DNA of 33,987 nt from the NCBI GenBank assembly GCA_005893265.1, contig VBOX01000066.1, forward strand, positions 1 through 33,987, read 5' to 3'. The notes beneath the pieces are model-generated. The model saw nothing but the letters and a program-made list of their open reading frames with translations. It searched no databases and had not been told where the DNA came from. Positions 8,101-15,154 of this stretch are shown here, one piece after another (positions within the stretch are counted from its first letter, which is position 1; each line of letters begins with the position of its first letter). The position numbers and the translations under genes are program-made. The stretch is from Candidatus Eiseniibacteriota bacterium (GTDB taxonomy: Bacteria; Eisenbacteria; RBG-16-71-46; SZUA-252).

Positions 8101-9005
8101 CCCCGGCCAAGACCGCGTCCTCGCGTTCGCATCGACCCGCGCCGTTCCATCCCGACGAAGCGCTCCAGGTCGTCCGCCGCCGCACCACCCTTGTGCCGAA
8201 GGTGGCGCTCGTGCTCGGGAGCGGCGTCGGCGTCCTGGCCGAGGGGGTCGCGTGGGAGGCGACCCTCCCGACGGAGGAGATCCCGGGCCTCCCGCGCTCC
8301 ACCGTGCCGGGACACTCGGGGCGTCTCCTCTTCGGGCGCTGGGCGGGGCGCTCGGTCGTGGTCGCACAAGGCCGTGCCCACCTCTACGAGGGATACTCCG
8401 CCGAGGAGGTCACCCGCGTCGTACGGCTCTTCGCGGCGCTCGGCGCCAGATCTCTCGTGCTGACGAACGCCGCAGGGGGCATCTCCTCGCGGATGACGCC
8501 CGGGACCCTCATGCTCGTCGAGGATCAGTTGAACCTCCAATGGCAGGCCCCCGGGCGGCCGGGACAGGGCTCCCCCGGTGACCCGCGGGCGGCGCAGGGC
8601 ATGGGCCCCTCCGGCCCAACGAACCCGCGCGGGCTCGCCTCGCGACCGGTCTACTCGCCCGATCTTCTCGCGAAGGCGACGCGCGCGGCGGTGAACGCGG
8701 GCGTCCACGTCGAGCGCGGGATCCTGGGCGTGACCCTCGGGCCCTCTTACGAGACGCCCGCCGAGGTCGCGATGCTCGAGCGCATGGGCGCCGACGCGGT
8801 CTGCATGTCCACCGCGGCCGAGGTCGCCGCGGCGAACGAGATCGGCCTGCCGGTCGCGTGCATCTCCTGCGTCACGAACTGGGCCGCGGGAAAGAACCCC
8901 GCTTACACCGCCCGCCTGAAGCACGACGACGTCACGACCGGCGTCGCCGCGGTCGCGCCGGCGCTCCGCTCGGTCATCGAGCGGCTCATCCTCGCGCTGG
9001 CGTAG
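8097..9005 (+). CDS. Purine nucleoside phosphorylase (trimeric class)
   Basis: Phosphorolyses purine nucleosides to free base plus ribose-1-phosphate, feeding base to Hpt. 302 residues. It shows the phosphate-site VLGSGVG (39–45), the PGHSG motif (71–75), QGRAHLYEGY (91–100), LTNAAGG, GPSYETPAE (216–223), the MST substrate motif (237–239) and VTNWAAG (259–265). The Asn in the last motif is the residue that gives 6-oxopurine preference in trimeric enzymes. GTG at 8097 is chosen as start because the frame is open far upstream only as a shadow of the permease gene, and this start gives a GTGA overlap. Residues ~150–184 form an enlarged Pro/Gly-rich loop where the family usually has a shorter conserved segment. 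Confidence 0.92.
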   Translation: MTPAKTASSRSHRPAPFHPDEALQVVRRRTTLVPKVALVLGSGVGVLAEGVAWEATLPTEEIPGLPRSTVPGHSGRLLFGRWAGRSVVVAQGRAHLYEGYSAEEVTRVVRLFAALGARSLVLTNAAGGISSRMTPGTLMLVEDQLNLQWQAPGRPGQGSPGDPRAAQGMGPSGPTNPRGLASRPVYSPDLLAKATRAAVNAGVHVERGILGVTLGPSYETPAEVAMLERMGADAVCMSTAAEVAAANEIGLPVACISCVTNWAAGKNPAYTARLKHDDVTTGVAAVAPALRSVIERLILALA

Positions 9006-9007
9006 CC

Positions 9008-9787
9008 ATGGTTTCCCTTCTTCACGCGTGGGATGCGTGGCTGCTCTGCCTTGTGCTGGCCGGGCTCGTCCCCTTTCACGGTGCTCTCGCCTACGGGCGC
9101 TTGAAGTCGGGGCCCGATCCGATCCCGACCGGGACCAAGCTCCGCCTCTACGCGACGATCATCGCCATGGAGTGGGGCCTCGTCGCGCTGACCTTTGCGG
9201 TCCTCCATCACCACGGGCTCACGCTGGGCGACGTGGGGCAGCGACTGGGCAATCCCGCGCTCACGCTCTCCGCCATGGTGGTCGGCTTTCTTGGGCTCGC
9301 CGCGATCACCGCGCTGAACGCTCGGCAGATTCGCGGCGCCGAACGCGAGGAGCTCGAGCGTTCGGTGGAGCGCGCGCGCAAGTTCGTGCCGATCGAATCC
9401 ACGGAGGTCGCCGCGTTCGCCATCGTGTCCCTGACCGCGGGGATCTGCGAGGAGATCCTCTACCGCGGGTGGCTCGTGACCTTCCTCGGGGCGTTTTTCG
9501 GATCGATCTGGATCGGCGTGGTCGTCGCGGCGGCTCTCTTCGGGCTCGGCCACGCATACCAGGGGTGGAAAGGGATTCTGGCAACCGGGATCTTGGGGGT
9601 TCTCTTCGGGGCGATGTTCGTCGGGGTGAAGAGCCTCGTCCCGGGACAGGCGCTCCATGCGGGGATCGACATCGTGAACGGGGTGCTGGCGGGCGGGATC
9701 GTGAAGCGGCTCGGCCCCCCGCCCGGCGGCCCGGTCCCGGACTCCGGCCCGCCGCCTACCGACCCGGCTCCGCCTACCGCAACGTGA
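9008..9787 (+). CDS. CPBP-family intramembrane metalloprotease
   Basis: 259 residues with several membrane segments, of the CAAX-protease/bacteriocin-processing family (Abi/CPBP), in the inner membrane. The conserved motifs are EEILYRG (148–154; Glu-Glu-x3-Arg), FGLGHAYQG with His182, and LHAGID with His217, the expected set of catalytic and metal ligands. A Pro-rich tail (about 237–259) follows the last helix. It is the final gene of the salvage operon, 2 nt after PNP, without an obvious functional link. Its 3′ end overlaps the end of the opposite-strand HEAT–cyclophilin gene by 14 bp. It is paralogous to the gene at 17370–18119 (shared SLTAG-x-CEE and HxYQG). Confidence 0.9.
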   Translation: MVSLLHAWDAWLLCLVLAGLVPFHGALAYGRLKSGPDPIPTGTKLRLYATIIAMEWGLVALTFAVLHHHGLTLGDVGQRLGNPALTLSAMVVGFLGLAAITALNARQIRGAEREELERSVERARKFVPIESTEVAAFAIVSLTAGICEEILYRGWLVTFLGAFFGSIWIGVVVAAALFGLGHAYQGWKGILATGILGVLFGAMFVGVKSLVPGQALHAGIDIVNGVLAGGIVKRLGPPPGGPVPDSGPPPTDPAPPTAT

Positions 9788-11699
9788 CCTTCATGATCCG
9801 GTCCCCGGGCATGAGGCGCTCCACGACCTCCATCCCCCGCGTGACCTTCCCGAACACGGTGTAGCGCCCCTCGAGCCGCGGTTGCGGCGAGAGGGTGATG
9901 AACCATTGGCTCCCGCCGGTGTCCTTTCCCGAAAGCGCCATCCCCACCGTTCCGGTCTCATAGGGCCGATCGTTGTACTCGCACGGGATCATGTAGCCTG
10001 GGCCGCCCCATCCGTCCCCCCGCGGGCAGCCGTCCTGGACGACGAAGTTCGGAACGACGCGGTGGAACGCGATCCCGTCGAAGTATTTCGCTCGCGCGAG
10101 CTTCACGAAATTCTCGACCGTCCCGGGCGCGTGGGCGTGATCGAACGCCAGCGTGATGATGCCCCGTTCCGTGTGGATGAGCGCCGTTCGCGGAACGAGG
10201 CTCTCGCTCACCGCGCGCAGCAGCGGATTGCTCACGAGGCCGATCGAATCGGGCGGCAGCCCGAGCGCCAGGCACACGGTCTCGCGGATCCGGCGCTCGG
10301 GATCGCGACGTACACGGGCGAGCGCCGCGAGCGCGTCTCTTGTCTTGATCGCGGCCAGGGCCGAGGCGGCCGCTGCGCGTATGTCGGCGTCGTCGGTGGT
10401 GCCGACGCGCGCGAGGAGCGAAGCGAGCGACGGCACCGACGCACTGTCCCCGAGCTGGCCCAGCGCGTCCGCCGCCGAGCTGACCACGGTGAAGTCTCGC
10501 GCGCCGAGAAGCGCCCGGAGAGCGGGAATCACCTTGGTGGAATCCGTTTTCCGTTGCGCGAGACCCGCGACCGCGCCCGCGGCCTGCGGCGCGTCGGTCG
10601 AGTCGCGCGCGCGCGCGAGGAGCGTTTGGAGCGCCATCGGACCGGGCACCGGCCCGAGAGCCTCCATCAGTCCGGCACGCATGAATCCGGGGAGCAGATC
10701 GAGGGGCTGAGCGATCGCCGGGATCGCCCGCTCACCCTGGATCTTGAGAAGGGCGATCGCGGCGCCCTGGACGACGCCGGTCGCGGAGTCGGAGAGCGCC
10801 CGCGTGAGCGCCGCCACGGAGACGCTGTCTCCAAGCGTGCCGACCGTCAGGGCGGCCTCCCAGCGGACGTGCGCGCTCGGATCCGCGAGGAGCGCCCGGA
10901 CCGCGCCGGCCTGCCCCTTCGCGCCCAGAACCCCGAGCGCGTGCGCCGCGTTCACCCGCACGCGCCAGGCGGGATCGCGCAGGAGCGTGGCCAGAAGCCC
11001 GGCCGCCGATGAATCCGCCGCCTCGCCCAGCGCGCGGGCGGCGCTCATCCGCACGACTTCGACCTTGTCGCGAAGGAGCGTTCGCAGGGCGGGCGCCCCA
11101 GCCCGATCGCCGATTCGGCCCAACGCATAGGCGACGCGCCATCGCATCTCGGGACGCGCGTCCGTGGCGTGGGCGGAAAGCGGCGATATGAGCGCACGGT
11201 CGCGGATACGCGCGGCCGCGAGGGCCGCGTCCCAGCGCTCGGGCTCGAGCCTGGCACTCAGGGCCCGCGATATCGTCGGGGCGCTCCCGTGCGCTCCGAT
11301 ATAGCCGAGAGCCACCACCATCGCCTCGCGCGCTCCCAGATCCGGCTCACGCTCCCAGCGGAGCGCGAGAGCGGGGGAGGCGGTCGAGTCCCCCATGAGC
11401 CCCAACGCGAACGCGGCCTGCCGGCGCACGGCTGCGGATCCATCGCGGAGTGCTACGACCAGCGCGGGAACGCTGGCGCGCTCCTGGATGAGCCCGAGCG
11501 CGCGCGCCGCGCCGGCACGCGTCACGGCGGAGCGGTCGCGAAGGAGCGCTCCGGAAAGGCCGGTGGTATCGCGCTCGGCCGCGCGACGCTCGAGCCACGC
11601 GACGCGCGCCTGGGCCGGCGCGGGGGGAGCCTGCGCCCCCGCCACGGGAGCAAGAGCGCACAGAAGGAGGACGCTGCCCACCACCGCCGGCCTCACCAC
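9774..11699 (-). CDS. Secreted HEAT-repeat protein with C-terminal cyclophilin domain
   Basis: 641 residues. An N-terminal signal peptide (hydrophobic VVGSVLLLCALAPVAGA, likely cleaved before QAPPAP) sends it to the periplasm. Residues ~35–495 are tandem HEAT/PBS-lyase-like repeats of about 31 residues (e.g. VTRAGAARALGLIQERASVP; VEVVRMSAARALGEAADSS). Residues ~506–641 are a cyclophilin-type peptidyl-prolyl isomerase: FHRVVPNFVVQDG, SQWFITLSPQPRLEGRYTVFGKV. The catalytic Arg of FHR is present; Tyr replaces the His of eukaryotic cyclophilins, a common bacterial variant. Start GTG at 11697–11699 (or the next GTG) follows the GT9 stop by 4 nt. As the last gene of the ECF σ operon it suggests a periplasmic folding role in an envelope response. 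Confidence 0.88.
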   Translation of the reverse strand: MVRPAVVGSVLLLCALAPVAGAQAPPAPAQARVAWLERRAAERDTTGLSGALLRDRSAVTRAGAARALGLIQERASVPALVVALRDGSAAVRRQAAFALGLMGDSTASPALALRWEREPDLGAREAMVVALGYIGAHGSAPTISRALSARLEPERWDAALAAARIRDRALISPLSAHATDARPEMRWRVAYALGRIGDRAGAPALRTLLRDKVEVVRMSAARALGEAADSSAAGLLATLLRDPAWRVRVNAAHALGVLGAKGQAGAVRALLADPSAHVRWEAALTVGTLGDSVSVAALTRALSDSATGVVQGAAIALLKIQGERAIPAIAQPLDLLPGFMRAGLMEALGPVPGPMALQTLLARARDSTDAPQAAGAVAGLAQRKTDSTKVIPALRALLGARDFTVVSSAADALGQLGDSASVPSLASLLARVGTTDDADIRAAAASALAAIKTRDALAALARVRRDPERRIRETVCLALGLPPDSIGLVSNPLLRAVSESLVPRTALIHTERGIITLAFDHAHAPGTVENFVKLARAKYFDGIAFHRVVPNFVVQDGCPRGDGWGGPGYMIPCEYNDRPYETGTVGMALSGKDTGGSQWFITLSPQPRLEGRYTVFGKVTRGMEVVERLMPGDRIMKVTLR

Positions 11700-11703
11700 G
11701 GCC

Positions 11704-12750
11704 TCACCCCACCGCGCATCGATCCTCCGCGAGCAACGGAAGTGCTGCGTCCAGGACGTCGCGCGGCTCCACCGATTCGAGCCTACCATCCGCCCCCCGC
11801 ACGCTTCGCACGCAGCGCCCGACCGGCCGCCACTCGGCGGGATCGGTCCAGCCGTAGATCCCGATCGAGGGACAGCCCGTCGCCCCCGCGAGATGGAGCG
11901 GCCCCGTGTCGTTTCCGACGTAGAGCGCGGCGCGCGCGAACCGCGCCGCAAGCGTCGGGATGGCCTCGTTCCGCACGACCGGGAGCGTCATCCGGAGCGC
12001 CGAGCTCACCGCTTCCACCGTACCCTGGTCCTGAGGCCCCTCGAGCCACCAGACGGAATACCCGCGCCCGACCAACTCGCGGGCAAGGGCCGCGAAGCGG
12101 TCGGCGGGCCAGCGGTTGTGGTGCTTCCCCGCGCCGGGATGGAGGTAGACGGCGTTCTCGGGCGCGTGCGCGAGGAGCGCGGGATCGGGGATGTAGTAGG
12201 GAGGCTCAGGAGCGGCGCCGGCTCCGACCGCGCGCGCGAGCGCCAGGTTTACCTCGGATTGGTGGAGAGGCGGTGCGGCCCCGGTGCCGCGGTTCGGCGC
12301 GGGGCATGTCTCGGTGCCGCCCGCCACGCGCGGGTACGCCACGGGCAGCGTCAGATCCGCTCGATCGCGCTCTCGATACCACGCGGCGTCGAAGCCCACG
12401 CGGTCGCGCGCTCCCGACCACCGCACGAGCATGGCCGCGCTCCTTGAATACGAGACGGTCGTGAAGTAGACAGCCAGGTGGGGTCGGGGACCCGGCAACC
12501 CACGCAACCCGGCCCGCGCGACGCCAAAAAAATTCCGCGTGTCGACCACGCGGATCTCATCGGCCCATGGCTGGCCGAGGACGGCGCCTGCATTCTGACG
12601 CCCGACGAACAATACAATGTGTGCGTCACGGAATCGCTCTCGAATCGAGCGGATCGCGGGAACGTTCAGGAGGAGATCGCCGAGCTGATTCTGGGGGCGG
12701 TACAGGTGAATCCGGGTCGAGGCCGAAGGGGTCGGCCCGGCCGCGGACAT
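11704..12750 (-). CDS. Glycosyltransferase family 9 (ADP-heptose:LPS heptosyltransferase-like)
   Basis: 348 residues. GT9 enzymes transfer heptose (or a related sugar) from a nucleotide donor onto lipopolysaccharide core at the inner membrane's cytoplasmic face. The N-terminal RPQNQLGDLLLNVPAIRSIRERF corresponds to the family's GDxLLtxPxI motif. The C-terminal half carries VYLHPGAGKHHNRWPADRFAAL and the donor-site YVGNDTGPLHLAGATGCPSIGIYG. ATG at 12748–12750 is preferred; an in-frame TTG at 12756 would instead overlap the anti-σ stop. The spacing to the anti-σ gene (2 nt) and the downstream gene (4 nt) places it inside the ECF σ operon, so envelope glycan modification may be part of that response. 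The exact acceptor is unknown. Confidence 0.88.
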   Translation of the reverse strand: MSAAGPTPSASTRIHLYRPQNQLGDLLLNVPAIRSIRERFRDAHIVLFVGRQNAGAVLGQPWADEIRVVDTRNFFGVARAGLRGLPGPRPHLAVYFTTVSYSRSAAMLVRWSGARDRVGFDAAWYRERDRADLTLPVAYPRVAGGTETCPAPNRGTGAAPPLHQSEVNLALARAVGAGAAPEPPYYIPDPALLAHAPENAVYLHPGAGKHHNRWPADRFAALARELVGRGYSVWWLEGPQDQGTVEAVSSALRMTLPVVRNEAIPTLAARFARAALYVGNDTGPLHLAGATGCPSIGIYGWTDPAEWRPVGRCVRSVRGADGRLESVEPRDVLDAALPLLAEDRCAVG

Positions 12751-12752
12751 GC

Positions 12753-13025
12753 TCAAACCATCTTGGGCGGCTCGCCGCCCTTCAACCTCAGCTTTTCAAT
12801 CTCGATCACCTTCACGAGACGATCATGGCATCCGACGGGCATGACCTGCGGCTTGGCGTCGTTTTCATGCTTGTAGAGTTTGATCGTCATGGTGAGGGTG
12901 TCGAATTCGGCACGGCAGTCGGAGCAGAAACCGATGTGTTTTCGCATTTCCGCGACCAGATCCGCTTTCATGTCCGCGTCGAGATAATCGGATATCGAGT
13001 CGAGGACCTCCTTGCACGTCAGCAT
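12753..13025 (-). CDS. Zinc-binding (ZAS) anti-σ factor, soluble
   Basis: 90 residues. It shows the ZAS signature HIGFCSDC, with ligands His30, Cys34 and Cys37 in H-x3-C-x2-C, and an additional Cys4. Proteins of this class bind their cognate ECF σ in the cytoplasm and release it on a signal. No membrane segment follows, unlike membrane-anchored anti-σ factors, so a cytoplasmic (for example redox or metal) signal is more likely than a periplasmic one. The start ATG overlaps the σ stop by one base (TGATG), a classical arrangement for stoichiometric σ/anti-σ production. The C-terminus ends close to the GT9 start. Confidence 0.88.
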   Translation of the reverse strand: MLTCKEVLDSISDYLDADMKADLVAEMRKHIGFCSDCRAEFDTLTMTIKLYKHENDAKPQVMPVGCHDRLVKVIEIEKLRLKGGEPPKMV

Positions 13026-13624
13026 CAGTGGGCTCCCATGACACGTTTCGGTTTGGCGTTCTCGCTGAAGTAACCGGCGATACGGTTTCTCACCTTGAGG
13101 CGCGCCCGGTGGAGCCGCGACTTCACGGCCGCCACGGATAGATCCAGAATGTCCGCCACTTCCGCATTGGACATCTCCTCAATGTCGCGCAGGACGAATA
13201 CCTGGCGAAACTCCGGAGGAAGGGCCCCGATCGCCTCATCCATCACCTGCTGCAGCTCCCGGTTGAGAAGTTGCTCCACGGGTCCCGGAGTCCAGTCCGC
13301 GATGTTGACCGGGGTCTCACGCTCATCGGCGTCTTCGATGGAGACCGTGGGAAGCTGCTTTTTCCGCAAACGCATCAATGCGGAGTTCGCGGTGATGCGA
13401 TAAATCCAGGTCGAAAAGGTGGATGCACCCTGGAAGGATTTGATGCCGCGATACGCGCGGAGGAACGTGTCTTGGAGTACGTCCTCCGCATCCTCGGGAT
13501 TGCGCACCATCTTCAGCGCCAAACTGTAGACCTTCGATTCATAGCGGGAAATCAACTCTCCAAAGGCCCTCTCGTCGCCCTCTTTGGATTTTCGGACGAG
13601 TTCCTCATCGGTAGGAGCGGGCAC
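13025..13624 (-). CDS. ECF-family RNA polymerase σ factor
   Basis: 199 residues, the normal ECF size. Region 2 is at about residues 20–90 (FGELISRYESKVYSLALKMVRNPEDAEDVLQDTFLRAYRGIKSFQ), with the RNA-polymerase-binding DAEDVLQDTFLRAY helix. Region 4 is at about 128–182 (IGALPPEFRQVFVLRDIEEMSNAEVADILDLSVAAVKSRLHRARLKVR) with its helix-turn-helix. The start is GTG at 13622–13624, preceded by a GAGGAA ribosome-binding sequence. It heads the σ–anti-σ–GT9–HEAT/cyclophilin operon. The upstream promoter looks σ70-like rather than an ECF autoregulatory GGAAC type. It belongs to the RpoE-like ZAS-controlled ECF group by context. Confidence 0.93.
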   Translation of the reverse strand: MPAPTDEELVRKSKEGDERAFGELISRYESKVYSLALKMVRNPEDAEDVLQDTFLRAYRGIKSFQGASTFSTWIYRITANSALMRLRKKQLPTVSIEDADERETPVNIADWTPGPVEQLLNRELQQVMDEAIGALPPEFRQVFVLRDIEEMSNAEVADILDLSVAAVKSRLHRARLKVRNRIAGYFSENAKPKRVMGAH

Positions 13625-13691
13625 TCTCGTTCCTCGCCTTCCTTTGATTCTGCCTGTGGGGAGCCGGTTCGATCAAAAACGCTTGTCGATA

Positions 13692-13720
13692 AGGCTATGG
13701 GGGCGGCGCTACGGTGTCAA
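13692..13720 (-). promoter_or_regulatory. σ70-type promoter of the ECF σ operon
   Basis: On the minus strand TTGACA (13720–13715), 17-nt spacer, TAGCCT (13697–13692). It is identical in both boxes and spacing to the hom promoter. The −35 directly abuts the target-site duplication of the insertion sequence, so everything upstream of −35 has been replaced by the element's left end. Confidence 0.55.
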
Positions 13721-13737
13721 GAAGTGCAGACTGCCCG
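13721..13737. repeat. Left target-site duplication of the insertion sequence
   Basis: GAAGTGCAGACTGCCCG, 17 bp, identical to 15108–15124. It marks the insertion point of the element at 13738–15107. Confidence 0.88.
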
Positions 13738-13785
13738 TGTAGAGAGCACATCATGTGTCCGCTTTTTAGCACGTCATTTGTCCGC
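13738..13785 (+). repeat. Left terminal inverted repeat
   Basis: 48 bp, containing TGTCCGC at 13756–13762 and 13779–13785 with CACGTCA between them. It pairs with 15060–15107 with one-base gaps. The doubled heptamer suggests two transposase-binding sites per end. Confidence 0.8.
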
Positions 13786-13840
13786 TTCCCTTTTTGGGGT
13801 TGGGGTGGGGACCCTCCCGGGTCTGGAAGGAGGGCCTGGG

Positions 13841-15055
13841 ATGATCCTGAGACCGACCCCGCAGGAGCGGGCGATGAAGGTGAAGGACGTGATGGTGCGG
13901 GCGCTGGCAGGGGAGCTTAGTTGGCTTCAGGCCGCAGATTTGGTGGGAATGAACGTTCGAAGCATGCGCCGCTGGCGACGGCGGCTGGAGACATGGGGTA
14001 TGGAGGGGCTGGTCGACCGACGCTTCCGTCCATCCTCGCGAAAGGTACCCGGACGGGTCATTGCGTGGATCCTGGGGCAGTACAAGAGCCGGTACCAAGG
14101 CTTCAACGTGCGACATTTCCATGCGGTGCTGAAGCGGGAGCACGGGTTCCGCTACTCGTATTCTTTCGTGAGGCAGGTGCTCCAACACGGAGGACTGGTG
14201 AAGACGATGCGTCCTCGAGGGCGGCACCGGCTCCGGCGAGAGCCCAGGGCCATGTTCGGAGAGCTCCTCCACATCGACGGGAGCGTTCATCGCTGGCTCG
14301 CCCGCTCTCCCGAGGAGCGCGCTTCGCTGATCACCATCGTGGATGACGCCACGAAGCAACTGCTCTACGCGCAGCTCGCTGAGGCAGAGAGCACCGCCAC
14401 CATCATGGAGGCGCTCACAGCAGTGTTCCGTCGCTGCGGGCTAGCCCAAGCCCTTTACTCCGACCGAGCGAGCTGGGCCGCCCACACTCCGGTGAGGAAT
14501 GAACCCGTCGACAGGACCAAAATCACCCAAGTAGGCCGAGCCCTGAAGCGACTCGGCATCGAGCACATCCTCGCCTACTCCCCTCAGGCCCGAGGCCGGA
14601 GCGAACGGGTGAATCGTACGTTGCAAGACCGCCTCGTGAATGAGCTTCGCATTCATGGGATCCGTACGATCGAAGGGGCGAACCGCTATATCGCCGACCA
14701 CTTCCTCCCCGGCTACAACCTCGAGTTCGGCCGCGCCCCGAGCGATCCCGCCTCAGCGTTCGTATCCCTCGGCAGCGTCGATCTCAATCAGATCCTCTGC
14801 TTTGAGGAAGAGCGCGTCGTCCAGAAGGACAATACCGTTGGCTGCGAGGGGCTCCGGCTCCAAGTGCCCAAACAACGCGGCCGTACCACCTGCGCCGGCC
14901 TTTCACTCATCGTCCGGCGCCACCTCGACCAGAGCTACAGCGTATGGCGAGGCACTCAGCGTATCGCTATGTACGACTCCCGGGGACGGCTCCCAGCCGC
15001 CTCCAAAAAAGCGGCCCCTCCGACTCCCAATTTCCAGACCGGAGAGGCCGCATAA
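13841..15055 (+). CDS. DDE transposase, IS1202/ISNCY family
   Basis: 404 residues. An N-terminal helix-turn-helix (about 10–60; LSWLQAADLVGMNVRSMRRWRRRLE) recognises the ends. It is followed by an rve-type integrase core: Asp146 in LLHIDGSVHRW, Asp208 in ALYSDRASW and Glu255 in QARGRSERVNRTLQ, the expected DDE triad. The C-terminal β-rich domain (about 320–395) matches the layout of ISNCY transposases. ATG at 13841 is chosen because GGAAGGAGGG lies upstream, although the frame is open from 13271. The gene appears intact and functional. Codon use is GC-rich but less extreme than that of the neighbours, in line with foreign origin. Confidence 0.93.
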   Translation: MILRPTPQERAMKVKDVMVRALAGELSWLQAADLVGMNVRSMRRWRRRLETWGMEGLVDRRFRPSSRKVPGRVIAWILGQYKSRYQGFNVRHFHAVLKREHGFRYSYSFVRQVLQHGGLVKTMRPRGRHRLRREPRAMFGELLHIDGSVHRWLARSPEERASLITIVDDATKQLLYAQLAEAESTATIMEALTAVFRRCGLAQALYSDRASWAAHTPVRNEPVDRTKITQVGRALKRLGIEHILAYSPQARGRSERVNRTLQDRLVNELRIHGIRTIEGANRYIADHFLPGYNLEFGRAPSDPASAFVSLGSVDLNQILCFEEERVVQKDNTVGCEGLRLQVPKQRGRTTCAGLSLIVRRHLDQSYSVWRGTQRIAMYDSRGRLPAASKKAAPPTPNFQTGEAA

Positions 15056-15059
15056 CCAT

Positions 15060-15107
15060 GCGGACACTTGACGTGTCAAACGCGGACATTTTGATTTGCT
15101 TGTTACA
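15060..15107 (+). repeat. Right terminal inverted repeat
   Basis: Contains GCGGACA at 15060–15066 and 15082–15088, the reverse complement of the left-end TGTCCGC boxes, and ends TGTTACA. It begins 5 bp after the transposase stop codon. Confidence 0.8.
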
Positions 15108-15124
15108 GAAGTGCAGACTGCCCG
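15108..15124. repeat. Right target-site duplication of the insertion sequence
   Basis: Perfect 17-bp copy of 13721–13737. Rejoining the two flanks restores an intergenic region in which AGTGCAGACT is followed 25 bp later by AGTGCAGATT (15135–15144), with a CCCGG/CCGGG stem between them. Confidence 0.88.
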
Positions 15125-15154
15125 GTGGCCCGGGAGTGCAGATTTTGCGGAAGC

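Larger units (their letters stand above)
13738..15107 (+). mobile_element. Intact IS1202/ISNCY-type insertion sequence (1370 bp)
   Basis: The element begins TGTA and ends TACA. The first and last 48 bp form imperfect inverted repeats that align with a single-base gap and share two TGTCCGC boxes and a CACGTCA block. It is flanked by a perfect 17-bp direct repeat and encodes one full-length DDE transposase. Families of this type (IS1202 and relatives, earlier grouped in ISNCY) are known for unusually long target duplications. Intact ends, gene and duplication indicate a recent insertion. It sits between the σ54 activator gene and the ECF σ gene. Confidence 0.88.

Noticed and set aside
12816-12832. 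TGGCAT-like −24 element with GG-N10-GC on the plus strand
   Set aside because: It lies inside the anti-σ gene in antisense orientation and has no downstream plus-strand gene.
13271-13840. N-terminal extension of the transposase frame
   Set aside because: It would begin outside the insertion sequence and overlap the ECF σ gene; ATG 13841 has a good ribosome-binding site and the correct domain start.
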